A stretch of 64,000 nucleotides of DNA, taken from positions 62,001 to 126,000 of the forward strand of contig NZ_JAGQDC010000009.1 of the NCBI RefSeq assembly GCF_023282985.1, in the 5' to 3' direction. Origin of the DNA: Serratia silvae (GTDB taxonomy: Bacteria > Pseudomonadota > Gammaproteobacteria > Enterobacterales > Enterobacteriaceae). A program made the translations under genes and the position numbers. Numbering within the stretch: the stretch's first letter is position 1; every line of letters begins with the position of its first letter. The notes beneath the pieces are model-generated. The model did not search any database, had not been told where the DNA came from, and worked only from the letters and a program-made list of their open reading frames with translations. Of this stretch, positions 52,938 to 61,944 are shown in pieces.

Positions 52938-53974
52938 TTGCCGCTCTGGCAGCAGCTGGCGCGGTAATAGCGTTGGTAGTAAGCATCCACCTGCTGTTGC
53001 AGATCAACATCGGTGAAACGCTGTGGGTAGAGCGTTTTTGCCATCCACAGTTCCCCTAACGCCAAGGCTTCTGGCATTGGGTAGCCCCAGGCTTTGGCAT
53101 ATTCCGGCATCAGGTAAACCCGTTTGTGTTTCACTGCGTCAATCTCCTGCCACTGCGGCGAGGTGAGGATCTGCTGAACAACATCTGGATAACGCTCCTG
53201 CACAAAGATCACCGCAGGGTTCCACTTCAGCACGTCTTCGATGGAAACCTGTTTAAAACCCTGAATGTCTTTGGCTGCCACATTAATGGCACCGGCATGT
53301 TGCATCATCAGGCCGGTATATTTTCCCGATCCGTAGGTGGTCAAATCCGGGTTGGCCATATAGACCCGCACTCGTTGAGCTTGTGGGATATCCTGTAGGC
53401 GTCCAGCCACCTGTGCTCGCTGGGCAAAGACATCTTTCACCATCGCATCCGCTTGGGCCTCGCGGCCCATCACCTTACCGATCAGGCGAATACCATCCTG
53501 CAGACCGAGGTTATAGGCTTGATCTTCATTTTCCAACACTGGGTTGATTTTCCCAGCCTGAGCCGCCGGTTCACGGCGCAGCGAGATCGCCACCACCGCA
53601 ATACCGGCACGTTCGATCTGGGCGATCATCTCCGCCGGGGCATAGTTGGCCACAAACACTACCTGCGGGTGCAGAGCCAGCAGGCTTTCAATATTGACTG
53701 CCGTAAGATCGCCCGGCATGGGCATCTTGGCCAGGCTCGGGGCCAGGCGCAGATAGTGAGATCCCAACTGTTTCTGCCAACTGCTGAGCACCCCGACCAC
53801 CTGCGGCATTGCATCTAACTGCACCAACAGGTTCAAGGTCTGATGTTGTAGCACCACGGCACGGGTAATGTGCTCCGGCAGCGTTACGGTGCGGTTGAGT
53901 TGATCGGTGATCTGGCGCTCCGCCAAGACGGCGGATGAGAAGAGAAGAGCAAGCAGTAATAGGCATTTGAACAT
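52934..53974 (-). CDS. molA: Molybdate/tungstate binding protein (MolA-like, BtuF fold)
   Basis: This 346-residue protein has a short signal peptide (about 18 residues, VLA cut) and a BtuF/FepB-type class III binding fold: TVTLPEHITRAVVLQHQTLNLL, LHPQVVFVANYAPAEMIAQIERAGI, MMQHAGAINVAAKDI and WNPAVIFVQERYPDVV. Haemophilus MolA has this fold. ATG 53974 is chosen because the signal peptide begins there; the frame to 54103 runs through the operator. The C-terminus carries an unusual CC pair (RASCCQSGK). Confidence 0.84.
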   Translation of the reverse strand: MFKCLLLLALLFSSAVLAERQITDQLNRTVTLPEHITRAVVLQHQTLNLLVQLDAMPQVVGVLSSWQKQLGSHYLRLAPSLAKMPMPGDLTAVNIESLLALHPQVVFVANYAPAEMIAQIERAGIAVVAISLRREPAAQAGKINPVLENEDQAYNLGLQDGIRLIGKVMGREAQADAMVKDVFAQRAQVAGRLQDIPQAQRVRVYMANPDLTTYGSGKYTGLMMQHAGAINVAAKDIQGFKQVSIEDVLKWNPAVIFVQERYPDVVQQILTSPQWQEIDAVKHKRVYLMPEYAKAWGYPMPEALALGELWMAKTLYPQRFTDVDLQQQVDAYYQRYYRASCCQSGK

Positions 53975-53993
53975 GGGAGTTTCCGGTGGACTG

Positions 53994-54019
53994 TCGTTAT
54001 ATACTAAATAATATAACGA
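53994..54019. promoter_or_regulatory. ModE box upstream of the mol operon
   Basis: TCGTTATAT (53994-54002), 8 bases, ATATAACGA (54011-54019) is a perfect inverted repeat, 19 bases upstream of the molA start. Arm sequence and spacing match the known ModE operator of molybdate genes. Molybdate-loaded ModE would repress the operon. Confidence 0.85.
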
Positions 54020-54089
54020 TAGCCACAATGAAACAATCTGCCGGATCAAACAACGCGTTGTAAAGGGGGAATAAACGGGGAAAATGACG

Positions 54090-54118
54090 CCCCTCACCCT
54101 CACCCTGTGGGAGAGGGG
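54090..54118. repeat. C/T-rich palindromic repeat, copy 8 (degenerate)
   Basis: CCCCTC (54090-54095) and GAGGGG (54113-54118) bracket CACCCTCACCCTGTGG-type sequence, after bglX and upstream of the mol promoter. Confidence 0.6.
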
Positions 54119-54146
54119 AAGACAGCGAAAGTAAACGCTTACAAAC

Positions 54147-56444
54147 TTATTTCAGGGTAAAGCTCTGCTGTTGCAGGTTGTCCGAGTCTAGGCCAACAAA
54201 CACGTTGAATTTACCCGGCTCCGCGCCCCATTTCAGGCTGGCGTTATAAAACTTCAGATCGTCCTCGGTAATAGGTAATTCCACCCGCTGTTCCTGCCCC
54301 GCGTGCAGCGTGACTTTCTTGAAGTTACGCAGCTCCTTGATCGGGCGGCTGACCGAGGCGGTCACATCCTGCACATACAGCTGTACCACGGTGGCACCGT
54401 TATATTTACCGGTGTTTTTCAGCATCACGCTAGCGGTAATTTTGCCGTCGCGCGCCATCTCTGGGCTGGAGAGCTTGAAGTCCGATAGGGCAAACTGGCT
54501 ATAGCTCAAACCATACCCAAACGGATACAGCGGGCCATTCGGCGAATCAAAGTAACGTGAGGTGTACTTGCCCGGGTTTTCCTTGCCGAACGGTCGGCCA
54601 GTATTCAGGTGGTTGTAGTAAATCGGGATCTGCCCCACCGAACGCGGGAAGGTCATTGGTAGCTTGCCGGAAGGGTTGTAGTCACCAAACAGCACGTCGG
54701 CGATGGCGTTGCCGCCTTCGGTGCCGCTGTACCAGGTTTCCAGCATCGCATCTGCCTGTTCACTTTCCCAGCTCAATGCCAACGGACGGCCATTCATCAA
54801 CACCAGAACCAGCGGTTTACCGGTGGCTTTTAACGCCGCGATCAGGTCACGCTGGCTTTGTGGGATGGTGATATCCGCCCGGCTGGAGGCTTCATGAGCC
54901 ATTCCCTGCGCTTCACCCACTACTGCCACCACCACATCGGCCTGTTTGGCGATCTTCACCGCTTCATCGATCATCTGTTGTGGTGGACGCGTGTCAAAGG
55001 CCACCGCAGTTTCATACTCGTTCAGATAATCAACAATGCTCTTGTCCTGAGTAATGTTGGCCCCTTTGGCGTACAGGATGCTGGCCTTATCCTTCACCGC
55101 ATTCTGCAACCCTTCACGCACGGTGACCGACTGCTTCACCACGCCTGCCGCCGACCAACTCCCCATGATATCGCGCTGGCTGTCGGCCATCGGCCCGATC
55201 AGCGCAATAGTGCCCTGCTTTTGCAATGGCAACGTCTGCTTGTCATTTTTCAGCAACACCATGGTCTTGCGGGCAATCACGCGGGCTTCCGCACGGTGCA
55301 GACGGCTTTCAGCATTGGTATCTTGCGGATCGGAGCCGACCGGGCCAAGGTGGTTATACGGATCTTTAAACAGGCCCATATCATATTTGGTGTTCAGCAC
55401 GTCGCGGCAGGCCCGGTCGATCTCGCTTTCAGCAACCAGACCTTCCTTCACCAGCCCCGGCAAGTATTGATCGTAATACTCATCGCTCATGCTCATGTCG
55501 ACGCCGGAAGTGATCGCCAAACGCACCGCATCACGCGCATCCTGAGCCACGCCATGCTTAATCAACTCTTTAATCGCGCCGTGATCGCTGATGGTGATGC
55601 CTTTAAAGCCCCACTGGTCACGCAGCAGATCTTTCAGCAGCCACGGGTTGGCCGTCGCCGGTACGCCGTTGATTGAGTTAAGCGAAACCATCACGCCACC
55701 GCTGCCAGCATCTACCGCCGCCTTATACGGCGGCAGGTAATCCTGATGCATACGCAACGGGCTCATATCAACGGTGTTGTAGTCACGGCCCCCTTCAACT
55801 GCGCCATACAGGGCAAAGTGCTTCACGCTGGCCATCACCGATCCTGGCTTGGACGGATCGCCATTCTGGTAAGCATCCACCATCACCTTGGCAATCTTCG
55901 ATACCAACCAGGTATCCTCACCGAACCCTTCAGAAACCCGTCCCCAGCGCGGATCGCGGGTAATATCCACCATCGGAGAGAAGGTCATGTTCAGGCCGTC
56001 GTCGCTGGCTTCCTGCGCCGAAACGCGGCCACTCAGGGCGATAGCCTCCAGATCAAAGCTCGCCGCCAACCCCAGGCTGATCGGAAACACGGTACGCTGG
56101 CCGTGGACTACGTCATAGGCAAAGAACAGCGGGATCTTCAAACGGCTGAGCTGCATGGCCTGATCCTGCATTACTCGGATATCCTGGCGGGTCACGGTGT
56201 TAAAGATCGCCCCGATCTGGCCTTTGCTGATGCCTTCGCGGATGGCCTCTTTCGGGTTATCCGGGCCAACGCTGATCAGGCGCAGCTGGCCGATTTTCTC
56301 TTCCAGCGTCATCTGCTTCATCAGGTTGGAGACAAAGGCATCACGCTCCTGAGCATAGATCCCTTGGGTTGCACTGCTTTCCTGCGCAAAAACCGGGCCG
56401 AACGCCAGGCCGGACAACATACTCACCACACAAAGCCATTTCAT
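54147..56444 (-). CDS. bglX: Periplasmic beta-glucosidase BglX
   Basis: This 765-residue GH3 enzyme has the same length as E. coli BglX. A signal peptide of about 20 residues (ending VFA) is followed by the GH3 N-terminal barrel, the nucleophile Asp in ITISDHGAIKELIKHG, the GH3 C-terminal domain with VGEAQGMAHEASSRADI, and a fibronectin III-like tail (about 665-755). It hydrolyses beta-glucosides in the periplasm. ATG 56444 matches the E. coli start. It is monocistronic and tail-adjacent to a palindromic repeat. Confidence 0.96.
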   Translation of the reverse strand: MKWLCVVSMLSGLAFGPVFAQESSATQGIYAQERDAFVSNLMKQMTLEEKIGQLRLISVGPDNPKEAIREGISKGQIGAIFNTVTRQDIRVMQDQAMQLSRLKIPLFFAYDVVHGQRTVFPISLGLAASFDLEAIALSGRVSAQEASDDGLNMTFSPMVDITRDPRWGRVSEGFGEDTWLVSKIAKVMVDAYQNGDPSKPGSVMASVKHFALYGAVEGGRDYNTVDMSPLRMHQDYLPPYKAAVDAGSGGVMVSLNSINGVPATANPWLLKDLLRDQWGFKGITISDHGAIKELIKHGVAQDARDAVRLAITSGVDMSMSDEYYDQYLPGLVKEGLVAESEIDRACRDVLNTKYDMGLFKDPYNHLGPVGSDPQDTNAESRLHRAEARVIARKTMVLLKNDKQTLPLQKQGTIALIGPMADSQRDIMGSWSAAGVVKQSVTVREGLQNAVKDKASILYAKGANITQDKSIVDYLNEYETAVAFDTRPPQQMIDEAVKIAKQADVVVAVVGEAQGMAHEASSRADITIPQSQRDLIAALKATGKPLVLVLMNGRPLALSWESEQADAMLETWYSGTEGGNAIADVLFGDYNPSGKLPMTFPRSVGQIPIYYNHLNTGRPFGKENPGKYTSRYFDSPNGPLYPFGYGLSYSQFALSDFKLSSPEMARDGKITASVMLKNTGKYNGATVVQLYVQDVTASVSRPIKELRNFKKVTLHAGQEQRVELPITEDDLKFYNASLKWGAEPGKFNVFVGLDSDNLQQQSFTLK

Positions 56445-56540
56445 AGTTTGATTCTCAGGCACGTCCCCGCCGGTAATGTCGGCCAGGAGGCATTAATAGA
56501 TGTGAGCACGCAGTTTGCCATACTCTTTTTGTTTGCAGAA

Positions 56541-57467
56541 TCAATTCGTCTGCGTTGTTGTTAGCAGATGATGCAGTCTGGCCCGGCTGGCTTGCGCCTC
56601 TGCCCCCAGCCACTCCACCAGCCGGGTTAATGCCACAGGCACCACCGCGTGTTCGGGGTAAACCAGATAATAGGCGGCGCCGCTAACCACGCTGATAGGG
56701 AACGGCGTAATAATGCGGTTGGCCTGAATATCCTCCTCCAGCAGGCACAGATCGCCGATGGCGATGCCACAACCCTGCAACGCAGCGCTCATCGCCAGAT
56801 CGAGCGTATCAAAATGCTGTGACTTGGCGGAGGGCAAAGCCGTTTGCCCCGCCGCTTTCAGCCATAGCAACCAATCACGACGATCACGTGTGGGATGCAG
56901 CAAGGTTTTCTCCGCCAGATCGGCAGGTTCTGGTGGCTGAGCCGAATCAGGCAGGTAGTTCGGCGTGCAGACCGGCGTCAGGATCTCGTCAAACAGGTGG
57001 TGCACTACCAGCCGTTTGCTCTGGGGTTTGCCGAACACCACCGCAGCATCAAAATGTTCACTGCCAAAATCCAGCCCGTGCGACACCGACGCGGTCAATT
57101 CGATATGCATCTCTGGCCGTTCATTCTGCAGGCGAATAATACGCGGCAATACCCAGCGCATCGCACAGGTTGGGCATTTGACGCGTAGCGTACCCGGCTG
57201 TTCCCCCGCCTTGCCCAGTGCTTGCGCCAACTGCTCTAACGCCAGCTGTACCGGTGCCAACAGCAGCGCGCCCTGTGGCGTGAGCGTTAACCCGCGTGCG
57301 CGGCGGCTAAACAGCGGGTAGCCCAATTGCTGTTCCAACCCCAGGATCTGGCGGCTGACTGCGCCCTGCGTCAGATGCAGCGCCTGGGCGGCATGGGTGA
57401 AATTGAGACGCTCAGCGACCACCACAAAGGTTTTCAGCACGTCGAGCGACGGCAGCGATGTTTGCAT
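56541..57467 (-). CDS. LysR-family regulator, GcvA-like
   Basis: This 308-residue regulator has the LysR winged helix (about 7-65: VLKTFVVVAERLNFTHAAQALHLTQGAVSRQI) and a co-inducer domain (about 90-295) with the GcvA-type block FDAAVVFGKPQSKRLVVHHLFDEILTPVC. It is divergent from the aminotransferase gene, so it probably activates or represses that gene and the following binding protein. ATG 57467 is favoured over the ATG-equivalent 57488 by the conserved N-terminus. Confidence 0.87.
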   Translation of the reverse strand: MQTSLPSLDVLKTFVVVAERLNFTHAAQALHLTQGAVSRQILGLEQQLGYPLFSRRARGLTLTPQGALLLAPVQLALEQLAQALGKAGEQPGTLRVKCPTCAMRWVLPRIIRLQNERPEMHIELTASVSHGLDFGSEHFDAAVVFGKPQSKRLVVHHLFDEILTPVCTPNYLPDSAQPPEPADLAEKTLLHPTRDRRDWLLWLKAAGQTALPSAKSQHFDTLDLAMSAALQGCGIAIGDLCLLEEDIQANRIITPFPISVVSGAAYYLVYPEHAVVPVALTRLVEWLGAEAQASRARLHHLLTTTQTN

Positions 57468-57608
57468 AATAAATCCCGATACCTGCATTTATTTTCACTG
57501 TCAGCCATGATCTGGCTGCATGGCAAGCATGACGAATTTTCTCTTGTTAGCCCATCCTAACTGATGCTTAATCATTCAACACTCGATATATTTCGCCAGG
57601 AGCCCACC

Positions 57609-58763
57609 ATGCAAAGCGCCTGCTCGCAACGTTCAAAACTGCCGGACGTTGGCACCACCATTTTCACCGTGATTGGCCAATTGAGCGCCGAACATCAGGC
57701 CCTGAATCTTTCGCAGGGCGCCCCCAATTTTGCCTGCGATGTACAACTGATCGAAGGCGTCGCCCAAGCCATGCGTGCAGGTCATAACCAGTACGCCCCG
57801 ATGAGCGGCGTAGCAGCACTGCGTCATGCACTGGCGGAAAAAGTTGAGCGGCTGTATGGCGCCCGCTATGACGCCGACGACGAAATCACGGTGATCGCCA
57901 GCGCCAGCGAAGGGTTGTACTCCGCCATCAGCGCGCTGGTCCATCCCGGCGATGAGGTGATCTATTTCGAACCCGCCTTCGACAGCTACGCCCCGATTGT
58001 GCGTCTGCAAGGGGCGACCCCGGTTGCCATCAAGCTTTCGCTGCAAGATTTAACCATCGACTGGAATGAGGTGGCGGCGGCAATCAACAGCAAAACGCGA
58101 ATGATCATCGTCAACAGCCCGCACAACCCTACCGGCAGCGTATTCGATGAACACGATATCGAGCGCCTGACCGCCTTGACCCGTAATACCGATATCGTCA
58201 TTCTTTCCGATGAAGTGTATGAGCACGTGGTCTTCGACGGCGGCATTCACCACAGCATGGCCTGCCATCCCGCTCTGGCAGAGCGCAGCGTGATCGTCTC
58301 TTCCTTTGGCAAGACCTATCACGTCACCGGTTGGCGCGTCGGTTACTGCATGGCACCGGCAGCGCTGATGGACGAAATCCGCAAGGTGCACCAATTTATG
58401 GTGTTCTCTGCCGATACGCCGATGCAATATGCCTTTGCCGCCGCCCTGAATAATCCACAGAGCTACCTGGGGTTGGCGGAGTTCTACCAGCAAAAGCGCG
58501 ATCTGCTGGCAGCCGCGTTGCAAAAATCACGCTTTGAGTTACTGCCCAGCCGTGGCAGCTTCTTTATGTTGGCCCGCTTTAGCGGTTTCAGTAATGAAAG
58601 CGACAACGACTTTGCGGTCCGCTTGATCCGCGAAGCCAAGGTGGCAACCATCCCGCTGTCGGCGTTCTACAGCGACGGCACCGATACCGGCATTATCCGG
58701 CTTAGTTTCTCGAAAGATAATGACACCCTGCTGGAAGGCGCTCGCCGTCTGTGTCAGGTGTGA
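57609..58763 (+). CDS. YbdL-like methionine aminotransferase (PLP fold type I)
   Basis: This 384-residue aminotransferase resembles E. coli YbdL: SKLPDVGTTIFTVIGQL, NLSQGAPNF, NQYAPMSGVAALRHALAEK, IVNSPHNPTGSV and the PLP lysine in SSFGKTYHVTGWRVGYC. YbdL prefers methionine, and related enzymes use aromatic amino acids or kynurenine. ATG 57609 has AGGAG upstream. It is divergent from a LysR regulator, and an amino-acid binding protein gene follows by 33 bases. The exact substrate may differ from E. coli YbdL. Confidence 0.85.
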   Translation: MQSACSQRSKLPDVGTTIFTVIGQLSAEHQALNLSQGAPNFACDVQLIEGVAQAMRAGHNQYAPMSGVAALRHALAEKVERLYGARYDADDEITVIASASEGLYSAISALVHPGDEVIYFEPAFDSYAPIVRLQGATPVAIKLSLQDLTIDWNEVAAAINSKTRMIIVNSPHNPTGSVFDEHDIERLTALTRNTDIVILSDEVYEHVVFDGGIHHSMACHPALAERSVIVSSFGKTYHVTGWRVGYCMAPAALMDEIRKVHQFMVFSADTPMQYAFAAALNNPQSYLGLAEFYQQKRDLLAAALQKSRFELLPSRGSFFMLARFSGFSNESDNDFAVRLIREAKVATIPLSAFYSDGTDTGIIRLSFSKDNDTLLEGARRLCQV

Positions 58764-58796
58764 TCCATTGATTTTTACCATGGGGAAGCAACAACA

Positions 58797-59579
58797 ATGA
58801 AAAAAACACTGAAAAAGCTGATCGCGGCGGGATGTTTACTGGCTGCCGGTTCCACACTAGCGGCAGAGAATAGCCTGCGTTTTGGGCTTGAAGCCCTGTA
58901 TCCGCCTTTCGAGTCCAAATCCGCCAGCGGCCAGTTGGAAGGGTTTGATATCGATCTGGGTAACGCCGTGTGCGCCGCCGCACAGGTCAAATGCAGCTGG
59001 GTAGAAACCTCGTTCGACAGCCTGATCCCGGCGTTGCAGGCCCGCAAATTTGACGTGATTAACTCGGCGATGAACGTCACCGAGCAACGCAGGCAGGCGA
59101 TTGCGTTTACCGATTCGATCTATCAGGTGCCAAACCGCCTGATTGCCAAGGCCGACAGCGGCCTGAAACCCGATGCCAAATCGCTGGCGGGTAAACACGT
59201 CGGCGTGTTGCAGGGTTCCATTCAGGAAAATTATGCCAAGGCACACTGGGCACCGGAAGGGGTTGATGTCGTATCCTATCAGGATCAAAACCAGGTCTAT
59301 CTGGATCTGACCGCTGGCCGCCTGGATGCCACCTTGATCATGGCCCCTGCCGGGCAGAGCGGTTTCCTGGCACATCCGGATGGTAAGGGTTTTGCGTTTG
59401 TTGGTGATGCGGTGCAGGACGATAAAATCCTCGGTGAAGGCATCGCCTTCGGCCTGCGTAAAGACGATACCGCGACGCTGAAAAAGCTCAACGAAGCCAT
59501 CGCCAAGGTGAAGCAGCAAGGCACCATTGGCGAACTGTCCAAGAAGTACTTTGGCGATATCGATGTGACGGTGAAGTAA
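58797..59579 (+). CDS. Polar amino acid ABC importer binding protein (LAO/ArgT type)
   Basis: This 260-residue protein has a signal peptide (about 22 residues, LAA cut) and the SBP_bac_3 fold: LRFGLEALYPPFESKSASGQLEGFDIDLGNAVC, WVETSFDSLIPALQARKFDVINSAMNVTEQR and GIAFGLRKDD. The Arg in MNVTEQR and Asp near VYLDLTAGRLDATL are typical ligand contacts. It binds a cationic or polar amino acid. No permease or ATPase follows, so it relies on another transporter. It is probably co-transcribed with the aminotransferase. Confidence 0.87.
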   Translation: MKKTLKKLIAAGCLLAAGSTLAAENSLRFGLEALYPPFESKSASGQLEGFDIDLGNAVCAAAQVKCSWVETSFDSLIPALQARKFDVINSAMNVTEQRRQAIAFTDSIYQVPNRLIAKADSGLKPDAKSLAGKHVGVLQGSIQENYAKAHWAPEGVDVVSYQDQNQVYLDLTAGRLDATLIMAPAGQSGFLAHPDGKGFAFVGDAVQDDKILGEGIAFGLRKDDTATLKKLNEAIAKVKQQGTIGELSKKYFGDIDVTVK

Positions 59580-59589
59580 CCGTTGTCCT

Positions 59590-59618
59590 CTGGCACTCTT
59601 CAACTCGGAGAGTGCCAG
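59590..59618. terminator. Hairpin between convergent binding-protein and ddlA genes
   Basis: CTGGCACTCT (59590-59599) and AGAGTGCCAG (59609-59618) are perfect 10-bp complements with a 9-base loop, between the stops at 59579 and 59630. No T tract follows on either strand. Confidence 0.55.
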
Positions 59619-59629
59619 GAAAACGCCAT

Positions 59630-60736
59630 TTACTTGCTGTCAAACACCGAACTGTTCAGCCCACGATCCTGCTGATGGCGTTCCAAAGCCAGCTCAATCA
59701 ACGCGGTAATCAGCTGGGTATAGCTCACCCCGCTGGCTCCCCACAGTTTTGGGTACATACTGATATTGGTGAACCCCGGTAGCGTATTAATCTCGTTGAT
59801 AATCACATTATTGTCCGGTGTCAGGAACACGTCGACACGCGCCATGCCCAGACAGTCCAACGCCTTGAAAGCCTGCAGCGCCACATCGCGGATTTTATCG
59901 CTGACATCCGGATCGATCACCGCCGGTACCACCACCTGTGCGCCCTGCTCGTTGATATATTTGGTGTCGTAAGAGTAGAACTCATCGCTCAAGATAATTT
60001 CGCCACAGACGCTGGCCTGCGGATTATCGTTGCCCAATACCGCGCATTCGATCTCACGGCCCACAATGGCCGACTCCACCAGCACTTTATGGTCGAAACT
60101 GAATGCCAAGGCGATAGCCTGCTCGTACTCAGCCTGGTCATGCACCTTGCTGACGCCAACGGAGGAGCCTTGGTTCGCCGGTTTAACAAACAGCGGTAAC
60201 CCCAGGCTTTCACTTAATTGAGTAAAACCGTACTTGTTGCGGTTGGAACGCGTCAGCGTGACGAACGGTGCCACTGCCAGCCCGGCATCCCGCAGCAGAC
60301 GTTTGGTAACGTCTTTATCCATGCTGACCGCCGACCCCAACACGCCCGCCCCCACAAACGGCATATTAGCCATGCGCAGCAGCCCTTGCAGCGAGCCATC
60401 TTCCCCCAGGGTGCCGTGGACGATAGGGAACACCACGTCGAGCTGGCCCAGCGCACCTGCTCCATCGGCTTCAATCAGTTGCTGTTTCTCATACCCAGGG
60501 ACCAGCGCCACATTTTTATTCGAGTGGTTCAGCGCGATCAGCGCCGGGTTTTCCGCATTCAGCAGGAAGTTGGAGGCATCGTTAAGATGCCACTGTCCCT
60601 GCTTATCAATACCCAACAGCGTGACGTCAAACTTCTCTTTGTCGATGGCATCCAGAATATTTTTTGCCGACTGCAGCGAAACCTCATGCTCCGCCGATTT
60701 GCCCCCAAAGATCACCCCAACACGTAGTTTAGTCAC
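59630..60736 (-). CDS. ddlA: D-alanine--D-alanine ligase A
   Basis: This 368-residue ATP-grasp ligase matches E. coli DdlA (364). It has [51 protein letters not shown] and the metal-binding [19 protein letters not shown]. It joins two D-alanines for peptidoglycan precursors. The length and the C-terminal tail ([12 protein letters not shown]) are DdlA-like, not DdlB. It is divergent from the ParD-like/map pair. Confidence 0.96.
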   Translation of the reverse strand: MTKLRVGVIFGGKSAEHEVSLQSAKNILDAIDKEKFDVTLLGIDKQGQWHLNDASNFLLNAENPALIALNHSNKNVALVPGYEKQQLIEADGAGALGQLDVVFPIVHGTLGEDGSLQGLLRMANMPFVGAGVLGSAVSMDKDVTKRLLRDAGLAVAPFVTLTRSNRNKYGFTQLSESLGLPLFVKPANQGSSVGVSKVHDQAEYEQAIALAFSFDHKVLVESAIVGREIECAVLGNDNPQASVCGEIILSDEFYSYDTKYINEQGAQVVVPAVIDPDVSDKIRDVALQAFKALDCLGMARVDVFLTPDNNVIINEINTLPGFTNISMYPKLWGASGVSYTQLITALIELALERHQQDRGLNSSVFDSK

Positions 60737-60875
60737 GCCCTAAATCCTTCTTAAAAAGTCATGGCAACAAAGCCGACCCTCACAATAAACGCATTGTGCA
60801 GCCCCGGCAATCATCATGGGGCCTAAAATGCCTACGCCACAGAATGCCAAACCCACAGCATCCAAAACGTATACA

Positions 60876-60900
60876 CTCCGTATATTGTTCGCTTACGGAG
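60876..60900. promoter_or_regulatory. Inverted repeat overlapping the ParD-like gene's ribosome site
   Basis: CTCCGTA (60876-60882) and TACGGAG (60894-60900) are exact complements around a 11-base AT-rich loop with a TATATT (60881-60886) -10-like core. The second arm contains GGAG 6 bases before the ATG. It suits autorepression by the ParD-like protein. Confidence 0.55.
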
Positions 60901-60906
60901 TCTGCT

Positions 60907-61110
60907 ATGGGGATCGTAAAAATCTCGGAGACGCTACATGACGATCTCAGGCTCGCCAGCCTGACCATGTCACGTTCTATCAACGCACAGGCGGAACACT
61001 GGATCAGGATCGGTATGCTGGCAGAGCTGAACCCGGAGCTGACCTATCCGCAACTGGTAAAGAAAATGATGAAAGATAACACGCTGACGCTAAAGGAGAT
61101 TGTTGGGTGA
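60907..61110 (+). CDS. ParD-like antitoxin-family protein
   Basis: This 67-residue protein starts MGIVKISETLHDDLRLASLT, matching the Pfam ParD_like family of ribbon-helix-helix antitoxin relatives: VKISETLHDDLRLA strand-helix, then MSRSINAQAEHWIRIGMLAEL. It is expected to bind DNA as a dimer. ATG 60907 follows CGGAG at 6 bases. Its stop overlaps the start of map (GTGA). No ParE toxin lies near, so its partner would be the methionine aminopeptidase. Confidence 0.8.
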   Translation: MGIVKISETLHDDLRLASLTMSRSINAQAEHWIRIGMLAELNPELTYPQLVKKMMKDNTLTLKEIVG

Positions 61111-61901
61111 AAGAGATTGTGATTAAAACGCCGCAGGAGATTGCCATCATGCGCCACTCCGGCGCGCTGCTGGCCAAGGTGTTTGCCATGCTCGATGAGG
61201 TGATCCGCGAAGGGATCACCACCATGGAGATCAATGACCTTACCGAAGCCTTTATCGTCAATGAGCTGAAATCACGCCCTGCCAGCAAGGGCCAGTATGA
61301 TTTCCCCTACGTGCTCAATACCTCGATCGACGAGGTGATCTGCCACGGCATCCCGTCGGCCAGCAAAATTCTGCGTTCAGGGATGATCGTCAATGTGGAT
61401 ATCACCCTGGAAAACAATGGGTTTATTGCCGATTCCAGCAAGATGTACTGTATTGGCCAAACCACCCCGATTGCCAAGCGCCTGGTCAACAATGTGTATG
61501 AGTCGATGTGGCAAGGCATCCGGGCAGTGAAACCTGGTGCTACGCTAGGTGACATCGGCCACGCCATTCAGCAACATGCAGAACAGGCGGGTTACAGCGT
61601 AGTGCGGGAATATTGTGGGCATGGCATTGGCCGTGAAATGCACGAAGGCCCAGCGGTGCTACACTTCGGCCAGCCAGGAACCGGTACGGTGTTGCAGGAA
61701 GGGATGGTGTTTACCATCGAACCGATGATTAACCAGGGCGACCACCGCATCAAACAGAAGAAAGATGGCTGGACCGTGGTCACCCGCGATAAAAAACTTT
61801 CCGCCCAATGGGAGCACACCGTGGCGGTCACCGCCGACGGCGTGGAGATCCTGACGCTACGCGCAGAAGAACGTGAGGCGGGATATCAGGAACGCTATTA
61901 A
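61107..61901 (+). CDS. map: Type I methionine aminopeptidase (second copy)
   Basis: This 264-residue peptidase removes N-terminal methionine. The metal ligands are visible: H80 in EVICHGIPS, D98 and D109 in VNVDITLENNGFIADSSKM, H in GHGIGREMHEGP, E in FTIEPMIN and E in WEHTVAVT. The start is GTG 61107 within the ParD-like gene's stop. The main E. coli map lies beside rpsB, so this copy is likely a paralogue. Its length fits E. coli Map (264). Confidence 0.92.
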   Translation: MKEIVIKTPQEIAIMRHSGALLAKVFAMLDEVIREGITTMEINDLTEAFIVNELKSRPASKGQYDFPYVLNTSIDEVICHGIPSASKILRSGMIVNVDITLENNGFIADSSKMYCIGQTTPIAKRLVNNVYESMWQGIRAVKPGATLGDIGHAIQQHAEQAGYSVVREYCGHGIGREMHEGPAVLHFGQPGTGTVLQEGMVFTIEPMINQGDHRIKQKKDGWTVVTRDKKLSAQWEHTVAVTADGVEILTLRAEEREAGYQERY

Positions 61902-61944
61902 ACATTAAACCCCGTTGCAGCCAGGCGGGGACATGGAGAGGGTC

